Source: Aeromonas lacus (GTDB lineage Bacteria > Pseudomonadota > Gammaproteobacteria > Enterobacterales > Aeromonadaceae). From it: 64,000 nt of DNA. Below, one piece after another: positions 21,317 to 30,649 of this stretch. How positions within the stretch are numbered: the first letter of the stretch is position 1; each line of letters starts with the position of its first letter. The translations under genes and the position numbers were made by a program. The notes beneath the pieces are model-generated. The model was not told where the DNA came from. It saw only the letters and a list, made by a program, of their open reading frames with translations, and ran no database searches. The stretch spans positions 1-64,000 of the forward strand of contig NZ_JRGM01000009.1 of NCBI RefSeq assembly GCF_000764665.1, in the 5' to 3' direction.

Positions 21317-22719
21317 TCAGCTGGCAATCGCCCGCACGGGTTCGACCTCGGCACTCTCGGGCTCATATTTGCGCATCAGATGATCCACCACCTTGCGCTG
21401 GAATTGGCCATTGAGCTTGTAGAAGCGGAAATAGACAAACAGGGTCAGAGCAAAGAACACCGCAGGTAGTCCGACCATGATGAACTGCATGCCCAGCAGG
21501 GTTTCGGCACTTTGTACCGCATTGGGGACATAGCCGATCAGGGTCAGAATGATGCCGATAAAGAAGCCGGCAAAGGCCGAACCCGCCTTGACCACCATGG
21601 TTTGCACCGAGTAGGCGATGCTCTCGTTGCGGGTGCCCAGCTTGTACTCACCGTAGTCGACAGTGTCAGCGACCATGATCACCTGCAGCACCCAGAACAG
21701 GGCGGTGCCGATATTGAGCAGGATGCCGGAGAGCGCGATCAGCGGCACGTTCTGGGTATCGTACAGACCGACATAAAGCAGGGTCAGACAGCTCAGGATC
21801 GGGCTGAGGGAGGCGAGAGCCCACAATACCCGGCGCGAGATAAAGCCAACCAGACGGGGGAAGACCATCAGGGTGATCAGATTCGCCACACCGGAATACA
21901 TCATATAGCTGGGGAAGAGATCCTCACGCCCGATGACATACGTGAAGTAGTAGATGGCAAACGCGGTGATGATGTTGTTCGCCACGTTATAGCAAAGGGC
22001 CATAAACAGCACGCTGGAGAGCTGGTCGTTGCGGAAGATAAGCTTGACCGAATCGATGATGGTGGTGCGCTCGGGGCCAACCGCCCCGGGAGCGACTGCC
22101 GAGCTGTAACGCTCCTTCACATTGCGCAGAGTGACAATGGTCGAGACCACGAAAAGGCGATGAGGATAAAGGTGAACATAAGAAAACCGTGGGCCTTGTC
22201 TCCCTGCCCGAAGTAATCCACCACCTTGAGTCCGATGGCACCGGTAATCAGCCAGGCCAGACTGGCAAAAAAACGGGGATAGGGAACCAGCTCCTCACGC
22301 TCCCGCTTGTCGAGAGTCAGGGTGGGCACCAGCGACCAGAAGGGAATATCCATCAGGGTATAGGTCATGCCCCACAGGATGTAGGTCACCGCCACATAGG
22401 CGATCAGGGCCGGCCCTTCGAAGTAGTGGGCACAGAACACCATCACCAGCGCGATGGAGTTGACCACAGTCCCGGTCAGGATCCAGGGTTTGAACTTGCC
22501 CCAACGGGATCGGGTGTTATCAACAATCCACCCCATGATGGGGTCATTGACCGCATCCCAGATCCGGGCGACGAGAAAGATGGTACCGACCGCCGCAGCC
22601 GATACCCCCACCACATCCGTGTAGTAAAACATCAGGTACATGTAGACGATGCCGATGGCAAAATCCTTGCCGAAGGCCCCGAAGCCATAGCTCAACTTGG
22701 TTTTCAGCGAGACGCTCAT
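21317..22719 (-). pseudogene. melB: melibiose carrier MelB, interrupted by a one-base frameshift
   Basis: MelB is a GPH-family Na+(H+)/melibiose symporter of 12 membrane segments. The N-terminal frame (22719 to about 22152) matches E. coli MelB from [21 protein letters not shown] through MFTFILIAF, including the cation-site segment [13 protein letters not shown], and then turns to nonsense ([11 protein letters not shown]). The C-terminal frame resumes exactly at [10 protein letters not shown] and runs to the normal end. The join falls in an A-run on the plus strand (22152-22155, four A). Five A would restore FFVVSTI and a full protein of about 467 aa. Either the gene is truly inactivated, or this is a sequencing or assembly error in a short homopolymer. 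Confidence 0.9.
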
Positions 22720-22740
22720 GGTTTATCTCCTTGGGGGTTA

Positions 22741-22758
22741 AGCCCCCCGCAGGGGGCT
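22741..22758 (-). repeat. intercistronic hairpin between melA and melB
   Basis: AGCCCCC (22741-22747) and GGGGGCT (22752-22758) form a 7-base GC stem with a CGCA loop in the 44-base melA-melB gap. No T-run follows, so it is more likely an mRNA-stability or processing structure than a terminator. The melB ribosome binding site AAGGAG comes after it. Confidence 0.5.
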
Positions 22759-22763
22759 CTAGC

Positions 22764-24116
22764 TCAGCAGTGAATCCACTCCGGCAACCAGCCGCGGTGG
22801 GCTTCAATCAGTTCGTCGATCAGGGCGTAGATCTCATCCATGCCAAGCACTGCGGCGGTGTGGGGATCGAGCAGGGCTGCATGATAAATGCTTTCCCGCT
22901 TGCGCTCGGTGATCGCCTCGGTGACCAGCGCCTGCACGTTGATGTTGGTGCTCATCAGGGCGGCCAGATGGGTTGGCAAGCGGCCGATGGCGGTGGGCTG
23001 GATGCCGTTGGCATCCACCAGGCAGGGCACCTCCACGCAGCAGCCTTCCGGCAGGTTGGTGATGAGGCCGTCGTTTCTGACGTTGCCATAGATGACGCTG
23101 GGCTCACCGCTCCAGAGCGAGTTGATGATGACGCTCGCGTATTCGTTCGATTCAGGCACTTCGACCTGCTCGGCCTGACGATAGGCGGTGAGATCATCCT
23201 GCCAGCGGGCAATCTGCTCGACGCAGCGCTTGGGATACTCGTCGAGCGGCACCTTGTAACGCTCGATGAGATCAGGCCGCCCCGGTTTGATGAAGTAGGG
23301 GGTGTACTCGGCGAAGTGCTCGGAAGACTCGGTGACGAAGTAGCCAAACTTCTTGAACAGCTCGTAACGCACCAGATTCTGGCAACGCTGGTTGTGGTGC
23401 AGGCCGGGCTTGGGCGCCGTCCCCGCTTCATACGCGGCCAGCAACTCGGGATAGAGATTGACGAATTCACCGCTCTCCAGCTGACGCTCGAGGCTCAGAT
23501 AAAACGCCATGTGGTTGATACCGGCGCAGCGGTAACGCAAGGTCGCCGGGTCTATGTCGAGATCGCGGGCCAGCTCGTGGGCAGTTCCCTGCACCGAGTG
23601 GCAGAGCCCCACCTGCTTGATATGGGGGAACTGTTGATACATGGCCCAGATGTTCATCGCCATCGGGTTGACGTAGTTGAGCATGGTGGCGTCGGGGCAT
23701 ACCTCACTCATCACCTCGCACACCCGCCACAGATGGGGAATGGTGCGCAGTGCCCGCATGATGCCGCCAGGCCCAAGCGTATCGGCAATGGTCTGCTCCA
23801 GACCGTGCCGCTTGCACACCTCGAAATCGGTCACGGTACAGGGCTCATAGCCACCAATCTGGAAGGCAACAATCACGAAATTGGCGCCAGCGAGCGCAGG
23901 TTTCAGCTCGGTATGGCAGTTGAGCTGTCCCTTGGCGCCGCTGGAGTCCATCAGCTTGCGCACTACAATCTGGGACTCTTCCAGCCGCTGAGGATCTATG
24001 TCCATCAGGGAGATGTTGGCGTTTTTCAGGGCCGGTTTGTGAAACACATCGCCCAGGATGTTCTTCACAAAGATGGTCGACCCTGCGCCGATAAAGGTGA
24101 TATTGGGAGTTCTCAT
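22764..24116 (-). CDS. melA: alpha-galactosidase MelA (GH4)
   Basis: MelA hydrolyses melibiose and other alpha-galactosides in the cytoplasm by the NAD+- and metal-dependent GH4 mechanism. The 450-aa sequence is very close to E. coli MelA: the dinucleotide-binding ITFIGAGSTIFVKNILGDVF at the N-terminus, AFQIGGYEP, the metal-site region with GLCHSVQGTA and CAGINHMAFYL, and GYFVTESSEHFAEYTP. I prefer the ATG at 24116 because GGAG lies 8 bases before it; the ATG at 24122 sits too close. It is the first gene of the mel operon. The 211 bases upstream (24117-24327) should hold MelR sites, but I cannot identify them with confidence. Confidence 0.95.
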   Translation of the reverse strand: MRTPNITFIGAGSTIFVKNILGDVFHKPALKNANISLMDIDPQRLEESQIVVRKLMDSSGAKGQLNCHTELKPALAGANFVIVAFQIGGYEPCTVTDFEVCKRHGLEQTIADTLGPGGIMRALRTIPHLWRVCEVMSEVCPDATMLNYVNPMAMNIWAMYQQFPHIKQVGLCHSVQGTAHELARDLDIDPATLRYRCAGINHMAFYLSLERQLESGEFVNLYPELLAAYEAGTAPKPGLHHNQRCQNLVRYELFKKFGYFVTESSEHFAEYTPYFIKPGRPDLIERYKVPLDEYPKRCVEQIARWQDDLTAYRQAEQVEVPESNEYASVIINSLWSGEPSVIYGNVRNDGLITNLPEGCCVEVPCLVDANGIQPTAIGRLPTHLAALMSTNINVQALVTEAITERKRESIYHAALLDPHTAAVLGMDEIYALIDELIEAHRGWLPEWIHC

Positions 24117-24327
24117 GTCCATTGCTCCAATGACGGTGAAACCAGTGTGCCTACTATGCAGGGCTGGCTCCGTCAGGCGCGTCTCGCTTACAGAGGTGAG
24201 ACTCCCAAAAACTCATATTTAATAGACTGGAGAGCAAGATCTTACAAAATGGGATACTTGTCTGCGAATGCGGGAGATCGCTGTATCCAGTTCGTTAGCA
24301 AGGCTCACACAACCCCCAACTGTTCAA

Positions 24328-24831
24328 TCACACCGCTTGTTCCAGCAGCAGGCATTCGTCAGCATCTTCGCTCAACTTGACCAGACGACTGCGCACCAGC
24401 CCCAGCTTGGCCAACAGACCGATGGATCGCTCGTTGCCCGGGGTGACGATGGCGACTACCTGCCCAATCCCCAACCGGCTTTTGCCATCGGCAAGGGCGG
24501 CCTGCGCCGCTTCAATGGCATAACCCTGACCGCGATATTGCGGCAGGAAGGCATAACCGATATCGACCTGCTCCAGGGTATCGCGCTTGATCAGGCCACA
24601 GATACCAAGGCTGGCGCCATCTTCCCTGCGCTCGACCAGATAGAGGCCGTGACCATGACGGGCATAGCTCACCGCTGGCCCCTGCTGGATATACTCCTGC
24701 GCCTGTTCAAATGTGCGAATTCCCCGATCGCCGATGTAACGATGGAAATCGGCATCATTGAGCAGCTCGAGAATGAAGGGGGCATCGGCGATGGTCAGTT
24801 CACGCAAAACAAGGCGGGGGGAGGTAATCAT
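24328..24831 (-). CDS. GNAT-family N-acetyltransferase (RimJ/RimL-like)
   Basis: A 167-aa acetyltransferase beginning ITSPRLVLRELTIADAPFILELLND, the usual start of the RimJ/RimL-like group. The acetyl-CoA pyrophosphate loop is seen as PQYRGQGYAIEAAQAAL (about residues 98-114), preceded by the beta-strand DIGYAFL. The late segment TPGNERSIGLLAKLGL is the conserved N/S motif. Substrate (a protein N-terminus, an antibiotic or a small amine) cannot be told. The ATG at 24831 follows GGGGGGAGG and is preferred to the longer frame at 24915, which would read into the upstream terminator. Confidence 0.85.
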   Translation of the reverse strand: MITSPRLVLRELTIADAPFILELLNDADFHRYIGDRGIRTFEQAQEYIQQGPAVSYARHGHGLYLVERREDGASLGICGLIKRDTLEQVDIGYAFLPQYRGQGYAIEAAQAALADGKSRLGIGQVVAIVTPGNERSIGLLAKLGLVRSRLVKLSEDADECLLLEQAV

Positions 24832-24916
24832 GGCAAGGGATCTCTCAAAACAGGCGAAGTCAGCAGAGTGCCCCCTCGGCAACCGGCTGACAAGTAATAG
24901 CGGGCTCACGGCCATG

Positions 24917-24944
24917 AAAAGGGGGCCAACCTCGGCCCCTTTTT
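24917..24944 (-). terminator. intrinsic terminator after the HDOD gene
   Basis: An 11-base stem (AAAAGGGGGCC at 24917-24927 with GGCCCCTTTTT at 24934-24944) has a 6-base loop. On the minus strand it ends in TTTT 28 bases after the HDOD stop. Confidence 0.8.
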
Positions 24945-24972
24945 ACGATGTCACACAGCGGTCGCAGAGCGA

Positions 24973-25806
24973 TCAGGCAGCCAGCAACCCGGCATAGCCA
25001 TTACCCTGTTCGCGCAGCGCAGTGAACTGGGCTGCGCAATCGGCCCAGGAGAGCCCCAGCGTCTCCGCTACCTTGGCAGGCCACTCGGGTGGCGCTTCTT
25101 CACCCACATCGGATTGCGCTGCCAGCACGATCGCCAGATGGATCAACCCAGCCTCGGCGGAGAACTCCTTGGCCAGCATGGGGTTGTAGTGATACTCCAC
25201 CGCGTTGCTGATGGTCTCGGGAAACTTCCAGTATCGCGCCATGGCGGCACCGACCTGGGCATAGTTGAAGCCGACCACCAGCTCTTCCGCCTTGGCTCGC
25301 CCCTTGTGCAACTCCAGATCGTGAATGTGGTGGACGGTGTTTTCCGGCAGCCCCACATGCATCACCAGTCGGCCAAGGTCATAGAGCAGGGCGCAGGTAA
25401 AGACCTCATCCCCCTTCATTCCCTTCTTCACCGCCAGACGACGCGCCAGCTCTGCCACGTTGAACACGCAGCCCCAGAAATGTTTGAGATCAATGCCGGG
25501 CACCGCAGTGACCGATTCGGTCAGCCCGCAGGCCAGCACCATGTTGCGCACCATCGCCAGTCCAAGCCGCACCGCAGCTTCATTGACGGTACCGATCTGG
25601 CGACTGCTGCCGAACTTGGCCGAGTTGGCCAAACGCAACAGCTTGGCGGAGATGACAGGATCCTTGTTGATCAGCTTGCTGATCTTGAGCAGGTCCGGAT
25701 CCTTTTCATTGAAGGTTTGGATCAAATCGCGCATCACTTCCGGGATCTGGGGCAGTAGCTTGGGCTCAGCCAGCAGGGAATCTATCGTGGGCATAGGCGT
25801 GTCCAT
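24973..25806 (-). CDS. HDOD-domain protein
   Basis: A 277-aa protein consisting almost wholly of one HDOD domain (about 10-215). This is an HD-like helical fold usually lacking catalytic metal ligands and used in signalling. Seen here are LPQIPEVMRDLIQ near the start, LINKDPVISAKLLRLANSA, AAVRLGLAMVRNMVL, VFTCALLYDLGRLVMH (LYDLGRL replaces the catalytic HD pair) and YHYNPMLA. Such proteins often act in motility, c-di-GMP or stress control. Its partner is unknown. The start could also be the ATG at 25794, since neither has a strong ribosome binding site. Confidence 0.85.
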   Translation of the reverse strand: MDTPMPTIDSLLAEPKLLPQIPEVMRDLIQTFNEKDPDLLKISKLINKDPVISAKLLRLANSAKFGSSRQIGTVNEAAVRLGLAMVRNMVLACGLTESVTAVPGIDLKHFWGCVFNVAELARRLAVKKGMKGDEVFTCALLYDLGRLVMHVGLPENTVHHIHDLELHKGRAKAEELVVGFNYAQVGAAMARYWKFPETISNAVEYHYNPMLAKEFSAEAGLIHLAIVLAAQSDVGEEAPPEWPAKVAETLGLSWADCAAQFTALREQGNGYAGLLAA

Positions 25807-25962
25807 CCATGTTATCTGTGTTCCAACCTGTTTGCCGCGGCAAACTCCCGTTAATTATGGGTAACAAATAGACGTCCCATCGGATTGTTTATGTGGATGG
25901 TAAACGGGAGCCGCTCTGCTTCGGGTTATACTGCGCGCCTCACTCACTGATGCGAAAAACCG

Positions 25963-26229
25963 ATGAACGACTCTCAGGAATTTTTTGACGAAGACGCGCT
26001 GCTGGAGATGGTGGAGAACCAGCTCAACGACGGTCACCCGCCCCACGTGAAGGCTACCTTGATGAGACTGGTGATGAAGGGCACCCCGCGGGAAGAGGCA
26101 CTGCAATATATCGCCTGCGCCCTTGGTGCCGAGCTGATGGCGATGGAGGCCGATCAGGGCCCCTTCAATCTGACCCGCTATGGCGAGTTCCTCGACAGCC
26201 TGCCCGAGATGCCCTGGGCAGACGACTGA
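25963..26229 (+). CDS. conserved small protein of unknown function, 88 aa
   Basis: An acidic soluble protein (NDSQEFFDEDALLEMVENQLNDGHPP...) with a helical pattern and a conserved-looking core, TLMRLVMKGTPREEALQYIACALGAELMAM. No signal peptide or membrane segment. The ribosome binding site is weak. It is followed by a strong terminator and is divergent from the HDOD gene with 156 bases between the two starts. Its compact, codon-biased sequence supports a real gene; the function is not known to me. Confidence 0.7.
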   Translation: MNDSQEFFDEDALLEMVENQLNDGHPPHVKATLMRLVMKGTPREEALQYIACALGAELMAMEADQGPFNLTRYGEFLDSLPEMPWADD

Positions 26230-26250
26230 CCCGAGCTTGATGACGGATGC

Positions 26251-26285
26251 AAAAAAGGGCGGGTGCCGATGGCCCCGCCCTTTTT
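26251..26285. terminator. bidirectional terminator between convergent genes
   Basis: AAAAAGGGCGGG (26252-26263) pairs with CCCGCCCTTTTT (26274-26285). It has T-runs on both strands and serves the 88-aa gene and aphA. Confidence 0.88.
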
Positions 26286-26306
26286 CATCAGCTGAATACC
26301 TAGTGA

Positions 26307-27026
26307 TTAGAACTGGGAGTTGATGATCACCTCTTCCCCCAGCGCTCCCGCCAGCGGCAGTGGTCGATAGGTAGAGTTGGCCGAGCGCAGCAGACGAATG
26401 CCGCGAATGCCGATCTCCTGCGCCGCCTTGATGTCGCCATCGGCATCGCCGTAGAAGATCTTCATCTGCTTCTCCTTGAGCCACTGTACCTTGGTGTTCT
26501 GCCCCGGCTGGTCGCCGGCAAAGATCACCGGATTGAGCTGATCGGCCGGAATATTCATGGTCTGCTGCAGGGTCTTGCTCACCGTCTCGGTCTTGGTGGC
26601 CGAACGACCGGTGACGAAATAGATGTGATCGCCGCGCTTGAGGTGCATGGCGATGAGCGCCTTGCCTACCTCTTTCGGCACGCTGAATTCATCCCAACCG
26701 TTGTTCATCTTCTCCCAGAAGGCCGGGTTCTTCAGGTAGCTCTCGTCGTTGGGAGAGAACTCCTGCTTGCCACGATAGAACCCCGGGCTGGAGAAGAGCA
26801 GGGTGTCATCGATATCAAAGCCGACGGCCATCGGCGGCAATCCATCCAGACTCTTGGCTATCTGCTCCACCGATACCCAGTGGATCGGCGCCTGCTGGGC
26901 CAGCGTGACGGTGGTGACACCGGCGGGGATTGGCTGAACGGTAGCGGCTTGACCCGCGACTGCAGGCAGAGAGAGGGCGGCAGCCAGCAAGGAGGCAAGC
27001 AGCGCCGGACGAGAGACGTGTTTCAT
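26307..27026 (-). CDS. aphA: class B acid phosphatase AphA
   Basis: AphA is a periplasmic, Mg2+-dependent nonspecific phosphatase of the HAD (DDDD) superfamily, active on nucleotides and sugar phosphates. From the ATG at 27026 the protein has a signal peptide ([20 protein letters not shown], cut near GQA). The mature part is close to E. coli Aph[12 protein letters not shown], the nucleophile motif [12 protein letters not shown] (D71 and D73), [23 protein letters not shown] and the metal-binding FYGDADGDI. The alternative start at 27041 would add five residues. Confidence 0.95.
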   Translation of the reverse strand: MKHVSRPALLASLLAAALSLPAVAGQAATVQPIPAGVTTVTLAQQAPIHWVSVEQIAKSLDGLPPMAVGFDIDDTLLFSSPGFYRGKQEFSPNDESYLKNPAFWEKMNNGWDEFSVPKEVGKALIAMHLKRGDHIYFVTGRSATKTETVSKTLQQTMNIPADQLNPVIFAGDQPGQNTKVQWLKEKQMKIFYGDADGDIKAAQEIGIRGIRLLRSANSTYRPLPLAGALGEEVIINSQF

Positions 27027-27132
27027 AAGGCAGGTTGTCATCTTGAATCAAAAGAGGGGGCCAATAGTGCCCCCATCCCGCCTCTCAAATCTGTGAATGC
27101 TCCTGCAAAAGGGAGCATTTGGCGCCCGATAA

Positions 27133-27807
27133 TTAATCTGCGATTGGCAGCAGATCGGTAAAGACAAAGCCATCGCGCACCACTGTCTCGCCAACCCGGA
27201 TCCCGAGCGGGCGCGAAAACATGGGGCCGTCGTAGGCCAGGGTGTGAAACTCGCCGTTCTCGCCACAAGGGTCAACACCCTCGGGCAGAGCGGCCAGCAA
27301 TGCCTCGTCAAACTCATGGCCCCCCAGTGCGCCATCCAGCTTTTTCGGATCCAGGGTGCTGATCCTCGCCTTCAACCCCGCCGTCATCATCTGTTGCGCC
27401 AGCTCCCGGGTGTTGCTGCCCCAGAGCGGGAAGAGCGGCTCGATGCCGGTACCGGCCAGCTGTTTCTCCCGGTAGGCTCGCACATCCTCAAGGAAGAGAT
27501 CGCCAAACGCCATATGGCGGATCCCCTGCGCGACCACATCGGCGATGAAGCCGGTCATGATGCGGGCATAATCTTCGTTGCTGCAGGGCCAGGGCAGATC
27601 GATGGTGATGAGGGGCAGACCGACACAGGCGGCCTGCTCGGTCAAAAGCTGCTTGCGCACCCCGTGCATCGCCACCCGCTCGAACGCCTGATTAAGGGTG
27701 GTGAACAGCCCTACTACCTCGATGGCTGGATCTTGCCGCAGCTGATGCAGTGCCCATGCGCAATCCTTGCCGCTGCTCCATGAGAGCAGTACCCGTTTCT
27801 TTTCCAT
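27133..27807 (-). CDS. Dph6-like ATP pyrophosphatase (PP-loop, DUF71 family)
   Basis: The 224-aa protein opens KRVLLSWSSGKDCAWALHQL, with a PP-loop (SSGKD) used to activate a substrate by adenylation, followed by FERVAMHGVRKQLL, SNEDYARIM, HMAFGDLFLEDVRAYREKQLAGTG and PLWGSNTRELAQQM. These are the hallmarks of the family that includes eukaryotic diphthine-ammonia ligase Dph6. Bacteria lack diphthamide, so its substrate is unknown. The ATG at 27807 follows GGAGGATTG, a strong ribosome binding site. Confidence 0.85.
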   Translation of the reverse strand: MEKKRVLLSWSSGKDCAWALHQLRQDPAIEVVGLFTTLNQAFERVAMHGVRKQLLTEQAACVGLPLITIDLPWPCSNEDYARIMTGFIADVVAQGIRHMAFGDLFLEDVRAYREKQLAGTGIEPLFPLWGSNTRELAQQMMTAGLKARISTLDPKKLDGALGGHEFDEALLAALPEGVDPCGENGEFHTLAYDGPMFSRPLGIRVGETVVRDGFVFTDLLPIAD

Positions 27808-27985
27808 CAATCCTCCGTCGCGGGGCGCTCCGGTTTTCCCAAAAGGCTGCCCCAAAAAGATGCAAGACAGTGTTGCGAATTGCGCGATTTACATGCAAGA
27901 GGCGAGCAGCATACTCTCAATCACCTGTATATGCCCCTTGCCCGGGCTGAACAATAACTAAAAAAACGATGGGAAACATAAGGAT

Positions 27986-29302
27986 ATGACGACAGTGACA
28001 CAACAGTACGATCACGCCCGCCCCCTCAACCGGCAGGACTACAAAACTCTGGGACTGGCGGCCCTTGGCGGTGCCCTGGAGTTTTACGACTTCATCATCT
28101 TCGTCTTCTTCGCCGTGGTCATAGGTGAACTCTTCTTCCCGGCTGACATTCCCGAGTGGCTGCGCCAGTTCCAGACCTTCGGCATCTTCGCCGCCGGTTA
28201 TCTGGCCCGCCCGCTCGGCGGCATCATTATGGCCCACTTCGGCGATCTCATCGGTCGCAAGCGGATGTTCACCCTCAGCATCATCATGATGGCGCTGCCC
28301 ACCCTGCTGATCGGTCTGCTGCCCACCTATGCGGTGCTCGGTATCGCCGCACCGCTGCTGTTGCTGCTGTTGCGGATCCTGCAGGGCGCCGCCATCGGTG
28401 GCGAAGTACCGGGCGCCTGGGTATTTGTCGCCGAGCACGTCCCTGCCCGTCGGGTCGGTGTCGCCTGCGGCACGCTCACGGCGGGATTGACGGCCGGCAT
28501 CCTGCTCGGCTCTCTGGTGGCCACCGCCATCAACCGCGGCATGAGCCCGAGCGATGTGACCGACTGGGGCTGGCGACTGGCTTTCGTCCTCGGCGGTGTG
28601 TTCGGCATCGTCGCCATGTATCTGCGCCGCTGGCTGCACGAAACCCCGGTCTTTGCCGAGATGCAGGCCAATAAAGCACTGGCCGACGAGCTGCCCCTCA
28701 AAACGGTACTGCGCAGCCACAAGAGCAGCGTAGTGGTCTCCATGCTGCTCACCTGGCTGCTCTCCGCCGGGATCGTGGTGGTGATCCTGATGACACCCAC
28801 CTACTTGCAAAAGGTCTATGGCATCACTCCGGCCGAGGCGCTGACCGCCAACTCGCTGGCCATCGTCGCCCTCACCCTTGGCTGCATTCTCTATGGCCGG
28901 GTGATCGACCTGCTGGGCAGCGGCCCCACCTTCATGCTGGGCTCCCTGCTGCTGGCAGGCTCCAGCTACGCCTTCTATCACGGGATCGCCTCCGGCATGG
29001 CCCAGCTGGTGCCGCTCTATATGCTGGCAGGCTTCGCGGTCGGGATTGTTGGCGCGGTTCCCTACGTGATGGTCAATGCCTTCCCGCCAGTGGTGCGCTT
29101 CTCCGGCCTCTCTTTCTCCTACAACGTGGCCTACGCCATCTTTGGCGGGCTGACCCCCATGCTGGTTACCCTCTGGATGGCAAGCGATGTGCTGGCCCCC
29201 TCCCACTACGTGGTAAGCCTGTCGGCATTGGGTTTTGTCATCGGCTGCTGGCTCTGGCAGCAGCAACGCAACCGGCCACAGCAAGCGCCGCAAGCGGCCT
29301 GA
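27986..29302 (+). CDS. MFS transporter of the metabolite:H+ symporter (MHS) family
   Basis: The 438-aa protein has about 12 membrane segments and typical MHS features: LEFYDFIIFVFFAVVIGELFFP in the first segment, GYLARPLGGIIMAHFGDLIGRKRMFTLSI (the 2-3 loop signature), LRILQGAAIGGEVPGAWVFVAEH in segment 4 and RRWLHETPVF. It resembles ProP- and citrate/alpha-ketoglutarate-type symporters. The substrate, probably an organic acid or compatible solute, cannot be assigned. It is monocistronic, with a terminator 11 bases after the stop. Confidence 0.9.
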   Translation: MTTVTQQYDHARPLNRQDYKTLGLAALGGALEFYDFIIFVFFAVVIGELFFPADIPEWLRQFQTFGIFAAGYLARPLGGIIMAHFGDLIGRKRMFTLSIIMMALPTLLIGLLPTYAVLGIAAPLLLLLLRILQGAAIGGEVPGAWVFVAEHVPARRVGVACGTLTAGLTAGILLGSLVATAINRGMSPSDVTDWGWRLAFVLGGVFGIVAMYLRRWLHETPVFAEMQANKALADELPLKTVLRSHKSSVVVSMLLTWLLSAGIVVVILMTPTYLQKVYGITPAEALTANSLAIVALTLGCILYGRVIDLLGSGPTFMLGSLLLAGSSYAFYHGIASGMAQLVPLYMLAGFAVGIVGAVPYVMVNAFPPVVRFSGLSFSYNVAYAIFGGLTPMLVTLWMASDVLAPSHYVVSLSALGFVIGCWLWQQQRNRPQQAPQAA

Positions 29303-29312
29303 CCCGAACAAC

Positions 29313-29340
29313 AAGCCCCGGCAGATGCCGGGGCTTTTTT
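29313..29340 (+). terminator. intrinsic terminator of the MHS transporter gene
   Basis: Stem AAGCCCCGGC (29313-29322) with GCCGGGGCTT (29327-29336), loop AGAT, and six T. Confidence 0.9.
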
Positions 29341-29440
29341 GTACTGCTTATGTTCAGTTTGGCCAACATAAGATAGCCTCCCCTTGGGGCCAGCGACCCG
29401 CTCGCCCCCATGACTTTCAACTCTCTATCCGAGGCTCAAG

Positions 29441-30163
29441 ATGTTCTTTCAGGTCGTATTTCTCGCCTTGCTGGCGCTGCTGCCCATGGTCAACCCGCCC
29501 ACCACGGCCACCCTGCTGCTGGGGTTGAGCAAGGGGATGTCGCGCGAGCATGTGCGCCGTCAGGTCAACCTGGCCGCTATCTATCTGTTCTGCACCCTCT
29601 GCATCACCTTCTTTATCGGATCCTCGATCCTGGATCTGTTCGGGATCTCCATCCCGGGCTTGCGCCTGGCCGGTGGCCTCATCATCGGCTTTATCGGCTT
29701 TCGCATGCTATTCCCCGCCCCCAGCCAGCAAAGCGGGGTCGATATCAACCAGAGCATTGCCTTCGTACCGCTCACCATGCCCAGCATGTGCGGCCCGGGC
29801 ACCATGGCGCTGGTGATAAGCGGAGCTGCCCAGATTGCCGAACTGCCTGACGAGTACAACCGCCTCACTATCTACGGCGCCATGGTCACTGCGTTTGCCC
29901 TGATGAGTCTGATCAGCTGGGGGGTATTGAAGCTGGCGGACCCGGTTTGCAAGATCCTTGGCGCCACCGGCATCGACGCCATGACCCGCATCATGGGTTT
30001 TCTGCTGGTCTGCATGGGTATGCAATTTTGCATCAACGGCATCAAGGAAGTGGCACAGGATCCGGTATTCCACGGCGGCCAGGCCGTGCAAACCGCACCG
30101 GCGCTACCGCAGGCTTCCGGCACGTTTGATCAGTTGCCGCAAAAGCCCACCAGCTCTGATTGA
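29441..30163 (+). CDS. MarC-family inner-membrane protein
   Basis: The 240-aa protein has about six membrane segments and the MarC/UPF0056 pattern: MFFQVVFLALLALLPMVNPP at the start, RLAGGLIIGFIGFRML, then TMPSMCGPGTMALVI, and LGATGIDAMTRIMGFLLVCMGMQF. It also has a hydrophilic C-terminal tail of about 35 residues. The family function is not settled; earlier claims of a role in multiple antibiotic resistance were not confirmed. The gene has a GAGG-type ribosome binding site and stands alone. Confidence 0.85.
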   Translation: MFFQVVFLALLALLPMVNPPTTATLLLGLSKGMSREHVRRQVNLAAIYLFCTLCITFFIGSSILDLFGISIPGLRLAGGLIIGFIGFRMLFPAPSQQSGVDINQSIAFVPLTMPSMCGPGTMALVISGAAQIAELPDEYNRLTIYGAMVTAFALMSLISWGVLKLADPVCKILGATGIDAMTRIMGFLLVCMGMQFCINGIKEVAQDPVFHGGQAVQTAPALPQASGTFDQLPQKPTSSD

Positions 30164-30322
30164 AAACGGTATCAAAAAGTCCCTGACGATCTGCACTGAT
30201 CTTGTTCCTGATCATGTTATTGACACATGAATGAGTTAGTTTGTTTTTCATACAGACTATGTTCAGATGGACGCTGATAGGTTTGTTGATGAATACCCAC
30301 TCAACTTCAGGAGAGTATGCAG

Positions 30323-30526
30323 ATGGACAAGATGCTGACCGAAATAGGGAGCCATAGCCTGTTTCATGAGTACCTGAACGTGGTTGGGGTCACAAGCCCA
30401 TCCCTCGCCAAGATCGAGCAACGTTGGGAATACAAGGAGCAGGAGCAGCTGGTGGCCAAGATCCAGATCGACAAGCAGGGCAACGCCCGCTACTTCATCG
30501 ATGCCCGCGCCATATCCGTCAACTGA
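30323..30526 (+). CDS. small conserved protein of unknown function, 67 aa
   Basis: The ATG at 30323 lies 7 bases after AGGAGAG; the ATG at 30317 is too close to it. The product (DKMLTEIGSHSLFHEYLN...) is soluble, with an even mix of charges and an EQRWEYKEQEQLVAKIQID helix-strand pattern. It is followed at once by a strong terminator. No family recognised. The 159 bases between marC and this gene hold no other gene. Confidence 0.65.
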   Translation: MDKMLTEIGSHSLFHEYLNVVGVTSPSLAKIEQRWEYKEQEQLVAKIQIDKQGNARYFIDARAISVN

Positions 30527-30542
30527 TACCGAATAGCCCACC

Positions 30543-30570
30543 AGCCCCGGTCCACTGACCGGGGCTTTTT
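30543..30570 (+). terminator. intrinsic terminator of the 67-aa gene
   Basis: AGCCCCGGTC (30543-30552) with GACCGGGGCT (30557-30566), loop CACT, T-run. Confidence 0.9.
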
Positions 30571-30595
30571 GTTGCCTGTGCTCCCCTGAATAGCA

Positions 30596-30619
30596 AAACC
30601 CCGGCAAGAGCCGGGGTTT
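30596..30619 (-). terminator. terminator of tldD
   Basis: AAACCCCGGC (30596-30605) with GCCGGGGTTT (30610-30619), loop AAGA, 30 bases after the tldD stop on the minus strand; only four T follow. Confidence 0.75.
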
Positions 30620-30649
30620 GATTTCACTGTGACCAGTTTGCCGCGAGAT

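Noticed and set aside
22150-22160. Programmed frameshifting in melB
   Set aside because: The site lacks a recognised slippery heptamer and a downstream structure, and MelB in relatives is made from one frame; a deletion or sequence error is simpler.
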